Positions 1 through 5,261 of a stretch of DNA of 5,300 nucleotides are shown here, piece by piece. Under the pieces are notes generated by a model, which was given only the letters and a program-made list of their open reading frames with translations, was not told where the DNA came from and ran no database searches. Every line of letters begins with the position of its first letter. Within the stretch, counting starts at the first letter, position 1. The stretch is from NORP181 sp047623555. Lineage in GTDB: Bacteria > Pseudomonadota > Alphaproteobacteria > Rhodobacterales > Rhodobacteraceae. Made by a program: the position numbers and the translations under genes. The stretch spans positions 1 to 5,300 of the forward strand of contig JBLHMP010000135.1 in NCBI GenBank assembly GCA_047623555.1, given 5' to 3'.

Positions 1-157
1 AGAGCTCCTTGGGAAGCTTTCGTGCTTGCTTTATCAGGGCTGTCGTCACGCTCTGGGTGGCCTTGTTCGTGACTTTGGCCAGCATCACGAAACGGGAATG
101 GCGCTCAACCAGCGTTGCGATGTAGCTGTTGTTTGATCCCGCGATCAAATCGGCCTC
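1..157 (-). pseudogene. IS30-family transposase, internal fragment (catalytic core start)
   Basis: Reading the minus strand from 157 down to the window edge gives 52 uninterrupted codons beginning EADLIAGSNNSYIATLVERH and continuing SRFVMLAKVTNKATQSV. This matches the start of the DDE catalytic core of IS30-family transposases, where the D of the E-[GA]-D-L-I motif is the first catalytic acid and the ATLVER(H/K)(S/T)R stretch is characteristic. The enzyme would cut and join IS ends at the inserting element. The upstream codons are two in-frame stops (TAG at 158-160, TAA at 161-163), and no DNA-binding N-terminal half (normally about 150-200 residues) is found further upstream in any frame. 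The copy is therefore 5'-truncated or rearranged and is almost certainly not expressed as a working enzyme. Its C-terminal half would lie left of the window and cannot be judged. The family call is from recognition of the motif, not a search; I am fairly sure of it. Confidence 0.8.
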
Positions 158-197
158 CTATTAGCTGGCAGGTGATGCGCGCATCACAGAGAGGCCG
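151..197. repeat. Nested inverted repeats: 7-bp arms around a 16-bp perfect palindrome
   Basis: Positions 172-187 read GTGATGCGCGCATCAC, a perfect 16-bp palindrome. It is flanked by CGGCCTC at 151-157 and its exact reverse complement GAGGCCG at 191-197. The left arm overlaps the last recognisable codons of the IS30 transposase fragment, so the structure sits exactly at the point where IS30 similarity ends. It could be a junction scar, an operator-type site for a dimeric protein, or chance in GC-rich DNA. No function can be assigned. Confidence 0.6.
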
Positions 198-280
198 ATG
201 AGGCTCAAAGCACATCGCGACCGCTTACGGTTTGCGGGCCCGATCCCACCAGTTCGCGCCAAATGAGGGGAAATCGAAGA

Positions 281-312
281 CGACGTACGATTGAAGGCGA
301 CGTACGATTGAA
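281..312. repeat. Tandem direct repeat, two 15-bp copies with a 17-bp period
   Basis: CGACGTACGATTGAA occurs at 281-295 and again, identically, at 298-312, separated by GG. Each copy contains the palindrome CGTACG. The second copy also contributes CGATTG (305-310), which is the reverse complement of CAATCG at 321-326, so a 6-bp hairpin with a 10-nt loop can form there. Two copies are too few for a CRISPR and no array pattern is seen. It could be a replication-slippage duplication or a pair of protein-binding sites. Confidence 0.7.
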
Positions 313-415
313 ATGACTTCCAATCGAACTCATCGACTCAACACGGTGCCTGCGATCCCACATTTAGGACTTCTGTTTGTTAGTCTAAAACGTCCGTGTG
401 CGATACTTCATTCAA

Positions 416-448
416 AACACTCCATCTTTCTCAAAAGATTAAAGTGTT
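416..448. repeat. Two-tier hairpin of unknown role
   Basis: AACACT (416-421) pairs with AGTGTT (443-448). Inside it, ATCTTT (424-429) pairs with AAAGAT (434-439) around the loop CTCA. On the minus strand it is followed by only four T residues, so it is at best a weak terminator. It lies more than 100 bp beyond the strong terminator at 541-580, outside any gene. Confidence 0.4.
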
Positions 449-540
449 GCGACGACCCTTTGAAACCACAGCTCTAAGCGGTCATTCCAGCATTCCTAGC
501 AAACAGGACATTGCTATCGCAATCCCTCTACGTGATGGAT

Positions 541-580
541 TGCGCAAAAACAAAGGCCCCAAAGCGTATTCGGGGCCTTG
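541..580 (-). terminator. Rho-independent terminator of the grxD transcript
   Basis: On the minus strand the arm AAGGCCCC (579-572) pairs perfectly with GGGGCCTT (560-553) around an 11-nt loop. It is followed at once by TGTTTTTGCG, a five-T run. It begins 26 bp after the grxD stop codon, which is where the last gene of a leftward transcript should end. The 8-bp, GC-rich stem plus U-tract is a textbook intrinsic terminator. On the plus strand no comparable T-run follows, so it is directional. Confidence 0.9.
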
Positions 581-605
581 TCTCAAATCGTCTGTATTTG
601 GCCGT

Positions 606-968
606 TTACCCGTTGGCTTCGCGGATCTTTTCGGCGGCGTCTTTGTCATAGGTGACGCCACTGGTTTCAAACAAGGTATCCAGCTCACCGGACAACGTCA
701 TTTCGGTGATGATGTCACAACCGCCAACAAACTCACCTTTGACGTAGAGCTGCGGCACGGTGGGCCAGTCTGAGAAGTCTTTGATGCCCTGACGCAGGCC
801 TTCGTCGGCCAGCACGTTCACATCGGCGAAATCAACGCCCATATAGTTCAGCACTCCGGCGACGCGGGACGAGAACCCGCATTGCGGCATCTTTTTGGTG
901 CCTTTCATGTAAAGCACCACGTCATTGGCTTTGATCGTTTCCTGGATTTGAGTGGCTGTATTGGTCAT
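606..968 (-). CDS. grxD: Monothiol glutaredoxin, Grx4 (GrxD) type
   Basis: A 120-residue single-domain CGFS glutaredoxin, the full usual length for bacterial Grx4. The CGFS active site is at residues 30-33, preceded by the glutathione-contacting MKGTKKMPQ stretch (21-29). It is followed by the cis-proline segment WPTVPQLYV (68-76) and the GGCD motif (82-85) that closes the glutathione site. In the family such proteins work in the cytoplasm and bind a bridging [2Fe-2S] cluster with glutathione, as a homodimer or with a BolA partner, acting in iron-sulfur cluster transfer and iron homeostasis more than in disulfide reduction. The ATG has an AAGGA sequence 8 nt upstream (plus-strand 977-981). 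bolA ends 32 bp upstream on the same strand, so the two are very probably co-transcribed, and a strong terminator follows. No missing residues or frameshift are seen. Confidence 0.97.
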   Translation of the reverse strand: MTNTATQIQETIKANDVVLYMKGTKKMPQCGFSSRVAGVLNYMGVDFADVNVLADEGLRQGIKDFSDWPTVPQLYVKGEFVGGCDIITEMTLSGELDTLFETSGVTYDKDAAEKIREANG

Positions 969-1000
969 TTGGCGTTTCCTTGAATGTTCCGTAAGGTTTG

Positions 1001-1243
1001 TCAGTCGGGCGCGCGGGTGGTTAGCGCCAGCGCGTGTAATTCACCTGCGGCCCCGTCCATCTTGCCCTTGAGCGCGGCATAAACGGCGCGTTGTTGTTGC
1101 ACCCGGTTCTGGCCGCGAAAGCTCTCGTCGATGACTTCGGCGGCATAGTGATTGCCGTCGCCCGCCAGATCAGTGATGGCAATTTTGGCATCGGGGAAGC
1201 TTGAACGGATCAGCTCTTCGATTTCTTGGGCTTGAATAGCCAT
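1001..1243 (-). CDS. bolA: BolA/IbaG-family protein, Grx4 partner
   Basis: An 80-residue BolA-fold protein, close to the family norm. The segment GDGNHYAAEVIDESF (28-42), then RGQNRVQQQRAVYAAL (43-58) and the C-terminal ELHALALTT (68-76), carries the BolA signature, including the conserved His70 used as a cluster ligand in BolA-Grx complexes. The GDGNHY form resembles the IbaG (YrbA) branch more than classical E. coli BolA. The position that is often histidine in the RHR/QHK helix motif is glutamine here (QQQR, 49-52), which I recall as common in Rhodobacteraceae. I chose the ATG at 1243, not an in-frame ATG at 1303. An AAAGGA box sits at the right distance upstream of 1243, and the protein then begins MAIQAQEIEEL like its relatives. 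Adjacent grxD supports a role in Fe-S cluster trafficking. A possible promoter lies at 1275-1303. Confidence 0.93.
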   Translation of the reverse strand: MAIQAQEIEELIRSSFPDAKIAITDLAGDGNHYAAEVIDESFRGQNRVQQQRAVYAALKGKMDGAAGELHALALTTRAPD

Positions 1244-1274
1244 GGATGGCGTTCCTTTTGGTGTTCGCGAGTGC

Positions 1275-1303
1275 AATGTAATGATCTGTTGCGCCGGCTT
1301 CAA
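1275..1303 (-). promoter_or_regulatory. Candidate sigma70-like promoter for bolA-grxD
   Basis: In the 66-bp gap between the AllA-like gene and bolA, the minus strand has TTGAAG (1303-1298), a 17-bp spacer and TACATT (1280-1275). Each hexamer matches four of six consensus positions at ideal spacing. Transcription would start roughly 25 nt before the bolA ATG. This is a by-eye match only; such matches arise by chance, and read-through from the upstream gene is equally possible. Confidence 0.3.
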
Positions 1304-1309
1304 CCAGAC

Positions 1310-1966
1310 TTAGGGCGTTTGGGGAAGAGGCACCGACAGGTAAACGCCGAATTCGGCGCCGATGTCACAGCTGACACGGGCGTGGACACGGCCCTGACGA
1401 TCCAGAAAACGTTGGCTGTCATGAACCGGAAAGATGCCTTCGTGCCAGATGCCGGCGCGGATATACAGGCCCCGCGAGCCATCACACCAGAATGCAATGA
1501 TCTTATCCGGGGTCAGGTCATCGCCAGGCAGGGCGACAGGTACGACAAACGGCTTATTATCAATTGGATAGAACATCTGGCCGCCATCAGGGTGATAGTT
1601 GAAATGCCACAAAAGAACCTGTTTGCGCGGCGTTGTCTGGCTGGTGGCGCTGGCGGTTTGCGGGTCGGTCGACCAGCCCAACACGTAGTTGCCGTTGACC
1701 GCCTCGTTGGTGCCGTAGAGCACATCGCCCTTCCATTGCCCGTGAAACACGCCTTCGACAAAGCCGCCTTCGTCGCCGGTGTCTTGGTCCACCGGGCGCC
1801 AATCTGGTTGCGGCCAGCGGGTGATTTCGATCTCAAATGTGTCGGGATCATCCACCAGACAGCCATAGTCTCGGACTGAGTCGTCAGTGGCGATCACCAA
1901 AGGCACCGGATGATGCGGCAGGCTGGGTTTGTCGGCAGCATCAAAGATATAGACCGGAGCGTTCAT
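1310..1966 (-). CDS. Ureidoglycolate lyase (AllA)-family protein
   Basis: A 218-residue protein whose second half matches the AllA cupin family. The run QMFYPIDNKPFVVPVAL (130-146), GDD (148-150), AFWCDGSRGLYI (158-169) and GIWHEGIFPV (172-181) aligns with the E. coli AllA pattern of Q-F-P...FVVVVA, GDD...L-AF...G-QG and WHHPLF. W174-H175 corresponds to the conserved cupin WH. AllA releases glyoxylate and urea from ureidoglycolate in allantoin breakdown. This protein is longer than E. coli AllA (about 160 residues), with extra sequence at about 50-118. No other allantoin or urate gene is nearby, so a different substrate is possible. The ATG at 1966 is preferred because AAAGGA stands 9 nt upstream. 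An earlier in-frame ATG at 2011 lies inside the T-tract of the purL terminator and is unlikely. It probably heads a unit with bolA (66 bp) and grxD. Confidence 0.75.
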   Translation of the reverse strand: MNAPVYIFDAADKPSLPHHPVPLVIATDDSVRDYGCLVDDPDTFEIEITRWPQPDWRPVDQDTGDEGGFVEGVFHGQWKGDVLYGTNEAVNGNYVLGWSTDPQTASATSQTTPRKQVLLWHFNYHPDGGQMFYPIDNKPFVVPVALPGDDLTPDKIIAFWCDGSRGLYIRAGIWHEGIFPVHDSQRFLDRQGRVHARVSCDIGAEFGVYLSVPLPQTP

Positions 1967-2009
1967 GACATGGGTTCCTTTGCAGTACAGAGTCGGGTCG
2001 ACCTTAGAC

Positions 2010-2056
2010 AAAAAAACCAGCCAATCAATCGCGCTGGCGACACATTGGCCGCCAGC
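2010..2056 (-). terminator. purL intrinsic terminator with an overlapping competing hairpin
   Basis: On the minus strand CCAGC (2037-2033) pairs with GCTGG (2021-2017) and is followed directly by seven T residues (2016-2010), forming a short-stem intrinsic terminator about 65 nt after the purL stop. The first arm is shared with an upstream hairpin. GCTGGCG (2056-2050) pairs perfectly with CGCCAGC (2039-2033), a 7-bp stem with a 10-nt loop. The two folds cannot coexist, which gives an attenuator-like geometry. I see no leader peptide or riboswitch core that would control the choice. A simple purL terminator is the safest reading. Confidence 0.65.
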
Positions 2057-2101
2057 TTGGTTTTCGTTGGAATTATTGGGCTGCTCCGGTTAGGCGACGG
2101 A

Positions 2102-4261
2102 TCAGGCGACTGCGGCGGCAAAGCTGCTGCGGTAAACCCCGGCCAGCTCGGACAATGGCGCCTCAGAGGTGCCAATGCGCATGGTGTCACCAGTGAAACG
2201 GCCCACGGATGTGATGCTTACCCCAGTCTGTCCGGCGGCGATCATCAAGGCTTCGGCCTGATCAAAGTTGCAGGCCACCAGATAGCGCGCCTGATCTTCG
2301 CCAAACAGCATTTCGGTGGTGTTTGCATCCAGATGCACGCCAACGCCTGCGGCCTCGGCCAGCTCAAACGCGGCCAGCGCCAGACCGCCATCAGACAGGT
2401 CAGTGCAGGCTTTGATGAATTCGCGGTTGTCGCGGATGAAATCACCGTTGCGCTTTTCTGCCGCAAGATCGACGGTGGGGGCATCGCCCTCTTCGCGGTT
2501 AAACACCTCGGCGAGCAGGGCAGATTGGCCCAGATGCCCGATGGTTTCACCGATCACCAACGCCTGATGACCGTCGCGGACTTCGCAGCCGATAATGTCG
2601 TCGGTATGGGCCAACAGGCCAACCGCGCCGATGGTTGGCGTTGGCAAAATACCGACGCCATCGGTTTCATTGTATAGCGATACGTTGCCCGACACGATGG
2701 GCATGTCCAGCGCAATACAGGCGGCGCTGATGCCTTTGATTGCGCCAACAAACTGGCCCATGATTTCGGGTTTCTCGGGATTGCCGAAATTCATATTATC
2801 TGTTGTTGCCAAAGGGGTGGCGCCCACAGCTGTCAGATTTCGATAGGCCTCCGCGACCGCCTGTGCACCGCCCATTTCCGGGTTGGCAAGCACATAACGC
2901 GGTGTCACGTCCGAGGTAAAGGCCAGCGCCTTGTCGGTGCCATGCACCCGCACAATGCCCGCACCAATGCCGGGAACGCGGGCGCTGTCGGCCATGACCA
3001 TGGTGTCATATTGTTCGTACACCCATTGTTTGCCCGCATAGTTTGGTGAGGCAAGCAGGGCGCGCAGCCCGTCGATGGGATCAATCTGCGGCACGTCGGC
3101 CAATGGCTCGGCAGGCGGGGTTTCAACCCACGGACGGTCATATTCGGGGGCAGAACCAGACAGGGTGGCCAGTGGCAGATCAGCCTTAAGTTCGCCATTG
3201 TGCATGACGATAAAACGATCTTCGGCAAGGGTTTCGCCGACGATGGCAAAATCAAGGTCCCATTTTTCAAACACGGCGCGGGCTTCGGCCTCAAGCTCGG
3301 GCTTTAGCACCATCAACATGCGTTCCTGAGATTCCGACAGCATCATCTCGTAGGCGGCCATGTTCTCTTCGCGCTGCGGTACGTTCTCAAGGTTGAGACG
3401 CACACCAAGGCCACCTTTGTCGCCCATTTCAACGGCAGAGCAGGTCAGGCCAGCCGCGCCCATATCCTGGATCGAGATTACAGCGCCGGTTTGCATCAGC
3501 TCCAGCGTCGCCTCCATCAGGCGTTTTTCGGTGAATGGATCGCCAACCTGAACGGTGGGGCGCTTTTCCTCAATGGTGTCATCAAATTCGGCGCTTGCCA
3601 TGGTGGCGCCACCAACGCCATCGCGTCCGGTTTTGGCACCAAGGTACACCACAGGCATGCCGATGCCCGAGGCTGCAGAATAGAAAATCTCATCTGTTTT
3701 GGCGAGGCCGGCGGCGAATGCGTTCACAAGACAGTTGCCGTTATAGGCGGGGTGAAAGCGGACTTCGCCGCCCACGGTAGGCACACCAAAGCAATTGCCA
3801 TAGCCGCCAACACCAGCAACAACGCCGTTGACCAACTGGCGGGTCTTGGGATGATTCGGTTCACCAAACGATAGCGAATTCATTGCCGCAATGGGGCGCG
3901 CGCCCATGGTGAACACGTCGCGCAGGATACCGCCAACGCCGGTGGCAGCCCCCTGGTAGGGTTCAATATAAGACGGGTGGTTGTGGCTCTCCATCTTGAA
4001 CACCACGCATTGGCCATCACCAATATCAACGATGCCGGCATTTTCGCCGGGGCCGCAGATGACTTGGGGGCCGGTCGTTGGCAGAGTGCGCAGCCATTTC
4101 TTTGACGACTTATAGGAACAATGCTCGTTCCACATGGCCGAGAATATGCCAAGCTCTGTATAGGTCGGCGTACGTCCGATGATGTCGAGAATACGTTTAT
4201 ACTCGTCCGGGCTTAGCCCGTGGCTTGCAATCAGGTCGGGCGTGATGGCTGGTTCCTGCAT
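2102..4261 (-). CDS. purL: Phosphoribosylformylglycinamidine synthase subunit PurL (small type)
   Basis: A complete 719-residue PurL of the Bacillus/Thermotoga small type. It uses ATP and ammonia delivered by PurQ, with PurS as bridge, to turn FGAR into FGAM in the cytoplasm, step four of de novo purine synthesis. Visible signatures are WNEHCSYKSS (44-53), MESHNHPSYIEPYQGAATG (90-108) with invariant His and Glu residues, GVPTVGGE (153-160), TGRDGVGGATMAS (205-217), QVGDPFTEKRL (232-242) and QDMGAAGLTCS (259-269). The second half of this internally duplicated synthetase contains SGNVSLYNE (524-532) and TDLSDGG (620-626). I prefer the ATG at 4261 (start MQEPAITPDL), which has GGGGA 11 nt upstream and matches relatives. 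The ATG at 4279 adds MGNPPP and has no Shine-Dalgarno sequence. purS, purQ and purC are not in the window. Expression probably ends at the terminator near 2010. No defects are seen. Confidence 0.97.
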   Translation of the reverse strand: MQEPAITPDLIASHGLSPDEYKRILDIIGRTPTYTELGIFSAMWNEHCSYKSSKKWLRTLPTTGPQVICGPGENAGIVDIGDGQCVVFKMESHNHPSYIEPYQGAATGVGGILRDVFTMGARPIAAMNSLSFGEPNHPKTRQLVNGVVAGVGGYGNCFGVPTVGGEVRFHPAYNGNCLVNAFAAGLAKTDEIFYSAASGIGMPVVYLGAKTGRDGVGGATMASAEFDDTIEEKRPTVQVGDPFTEKRLMEATLELMQTGAVISIQDMGAAGLTCSAVEMGDKGGLGVRLNLENVPQREENMAAYEMMLSESQERMLMVLKPELEAEARAVFEKWDLDFAIVGETLAEDRFIVMHNGELKADLPLATLSGSAPEYDRPWVETPPAEPLADVPQIDPIDGLRALLASPNYAGKQWVYEQYDTMVMADSARVPGIGAGIVRVHGTDKALAFTSDVTPRYVLANPEMGGAQAVAEAYRNLTAVGATPLATTDNMNFGNPEKPEIMGQFVGAIKGISAACIALDMPIVSGNVSLYNETDGVGILPTPTIGAVGLLAHTDDIIGCEVRDGHQALVIGETIGHLGQSALLAEVFNREEGDAPTVDLAAEKRNGDFIRDNREFIKACTDLSDGGLALAAFELAEAAGVGVHLDANTTEMLFGEDQARYLVACNFDQAEALMIAAGQTGVSITSVGRFTGDTMRIGTSEAPLSELAGVYRSSFAAAVA

Positions 4262-4347
4262 CGGTGGCGGATTCCCCATATGGTGGCATTTGTGTCGCTT
4301 TTAGGGCAAGGACCGGGCAGGGGAAAGGGGCAGTTGTGTTTGATCGC
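4262..4347. other. purL upstream gap with a G-rich/C-rich strand-biased tract
   Basis: The 86-bp gap between the Omp85 fragment stop and purL contains no intrinsic terminator and no promoter I would defend. The plus strand at 4304-4330 has four G-runs (4304-4306, 4315-4317, 4320-4323, 4327-4330) with loops of 8, 2 and 3 nt, so a G-quadruplex is conceivable. The minus strand, which is the transcript sense for both neighbours, is correspondingly C-rich and G-poor, as in Rho-loading sites. Either role is inference. Confidence 0.35.
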
Positions 4348-5178
4348 CTAGAAGCGTTGGCCGACATAAATGTATAACAGCCTTTCGTTGTCATTGTTCA
4401 GCGAACCGTCGAACGAGAAATCCACTGGGAATTTCTTGGAAATGCGGATGCGCAGGCCAAGCCCGGCGGCACTGTGAACGCCGCCATCGCGCAGCGCGCC
4501 AAAATCACTGCCGGTCATACCGGCACCGGCGAACACCACCGCGCCAATGCGGCCGGTTAGTTCGCGGCGGTATTCGATTTGTGCCGACAGCAGCCGCGCG
4601 TCAAGAAACTGGGTGGCGGAAAACCCGCGCATGTTATCGGTTCCGCCAATTGAGCATTGGTCGAAAAACGGCGTTTCATCCGTGGCGGTGCAGCTCGACA
4701 GGCGGCTGGCCAGAACGCTGCGTTCACCTAAGGGCAGAAAATGGCTGAAATTCACGAAGGCCTTGGAATATCTGAGATCGGTTCCGGCAACGCTGGCACC
4801 ATGAATGGCTTCAAAGTTCAGCAACATGCCGGACGTCGGGTAAATCGTATCATCGCGCAGGTCCCAGTTAACGATGAGGCCCAGCGTCAAAAGTTCCAGA
4901 TTTGCATCGAGGGCATATTGGGACGGCAAGATCGGGGCACTTTGGTTGGCCGAAGAAACCCGCGTCTTTAGATAACGGACCGTCGTGCCAAACGACAGGT
5001 TTGGGTTGATGCCATAGGCCAGGCTCATCCGGGCCAGGGTGCCTTGTTGGCGGATGGGGCGGGCCTGACCGCCGATATAGATGTCATATTTCAGGTCAGC
5101 ATCGCCAAAGAACGATTCCAAAATCCAGCGATTGTTGTTCCAGGCGAGGTTGGCCGTCAGCCCATAGCCAAAGCTGAT
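4348..5178 (-). pseudogene. Omp85 (BamA/TamA/D15)-type outer-membrane barrel, C-terminal part, cut by IS110
   Basis: About 276 codons of continuous minus-strand reading frame, from the IS110 junction near 5178 to TAG at 4348-4350. It shows alternating beta-strand patterns (SFGYGLTANLAWNNN at the truncated end, LSFGTTVRYLKTRV), the WDLRDDTIYPTSG turn typical of Omp85 barrels, and SIGGTDNMRGF, whose MRGF (codons 4621-4632) is the (V/I/M)RG(F/Y) motif of the family's inward loop L6. It ends YVGQRF with the terminal aromatic residue used for BAM recognition. Family members insert or translocate outer-membrane proteins or other envelope molecules; the subtype cannot be fixed from the barrel alone. 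Signal peptide, POTRA domains and the first strands are absent. Upstream of the junction the frame runs into IS sequence and stops at TAG (5218-5220). A TTG at 5121 is not a real start. The missing part should lie beyond the IS. Two cysteines, in LSSC and FFDQC, lie 12 residues apart just before the MRGF loop. Confidence 0.8.
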
Positions 5179-5261
5179 GGGGTGGATGGCTCCTGCTCCA
5201 ACCAGCGTCGCAATGCGCTATAATGCAGGTGTCGATATCTGCTTATGAGAGGAGCCACCCC
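5179..5261 (+). promoter_or_regulatory. IS110 leader: RBS-hiding inverted repeat around an internal -10 box
   Basis: GGGGTGGATGGCTCCT (5179-5194) is complementary to AGGAGCCACCCC (5250-5261) except for a four-base insert, ATGG, in the left arm. The right arm contains the Shine-Dalgarno sequence and abuts the transposase ATG. A perfect TATAAT lies between the arms at 5219-5224; a -35 match at the right distance (CTCCAA, 5196-5201) is poor. Transcripts starting from this box would begin near 5231 and lack the left arm, so the RBS would be free. Transcripts entering from outside would contain both arms. Confidence 0.5.

Larger units (their letters stand above)
158..540. other. Gene-free relic or junction zone between the IS30 fragment and the grxD terminator
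   Basis: No credible gene is seen here on either strand. The open frames are short, lack convincing ribosome binding sites and resemble nothing I recognise. A plus-strand frame starting at 396 runs antisense into grxD and is a shadow. A minus-strand frame at 225-329 ends with the protein-like stretch DFPSFGANWWDRARKP but has no start context. The zone holds the palindrome at 172-187, a 15-bp direct repeat at 281-312, and small hairpins at 305-326 and 416-448. Parts of it (about 340-480) are visibly more AT-rich than the coding DNA to the right. The position next to a broken IS suggests decayed mobile-element or former gene DNA, but this is inference. Confidence 0.6.

Noticed and set aside
281..312. 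CRISPR array
   Set aside because: Only two 15-bp copies with a 2-bp gap; no spacers and no cas gene.
225..329. Minus-strand frame ending DFPSFGANWWDRARKP, initially considered as a protein C-terminus
   Set aside because: Only about 34 codons, no start context, spans the direct repeat, and no family could be recognised; it may be a relic but cannot be supported.
482..688. Minus-strand 68-codon frame overlapping the grxD end
   Set aside because: It overlaps grxD in another frame and runs through the terminator hairpin; not a plausible gene.
396..773. Plus-strand open frame from the gene-free zone into grxD
   Set aside because: It crosses the grxD terminator and runs antisense to the CGFS protein; no recognisable motif or ribosome binding site.
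1001..1303. Longer bolA start at 1303
   Set aside because: The added residues are unlike BolA proteins, and the good Shine-Dalgarno belongs to the ATG at 1243.
1513..1866. Alternative minus-strand frames inside the AllA-like gene
   Set aside because: Arginine- and alanine-rich shadow translations of a GC-rich gene, without family features.
1226..1879. Long plus-strand open frame opposite the AllA-like gene
   Set aside because: It is antisense to a recognised protein, has no ribosome binding site and shows no family resemblance; it is a high-GC shadow frame.
1910..2677. 255-codon plus-strand open frame crossing the purL terminator and the purL 3' half
   Set aside because: It runs through the terminator and antisense to a certain gene; its composition is that of a reverse-frame shadow.
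5119..5121. TTG at 5121 as the true start of the outer-membrane protein
   Set aside because: The frame continues upstream with barrel-like sequence to the IS110 junction, there is no RBS, and the protein would lack a signal peptide.
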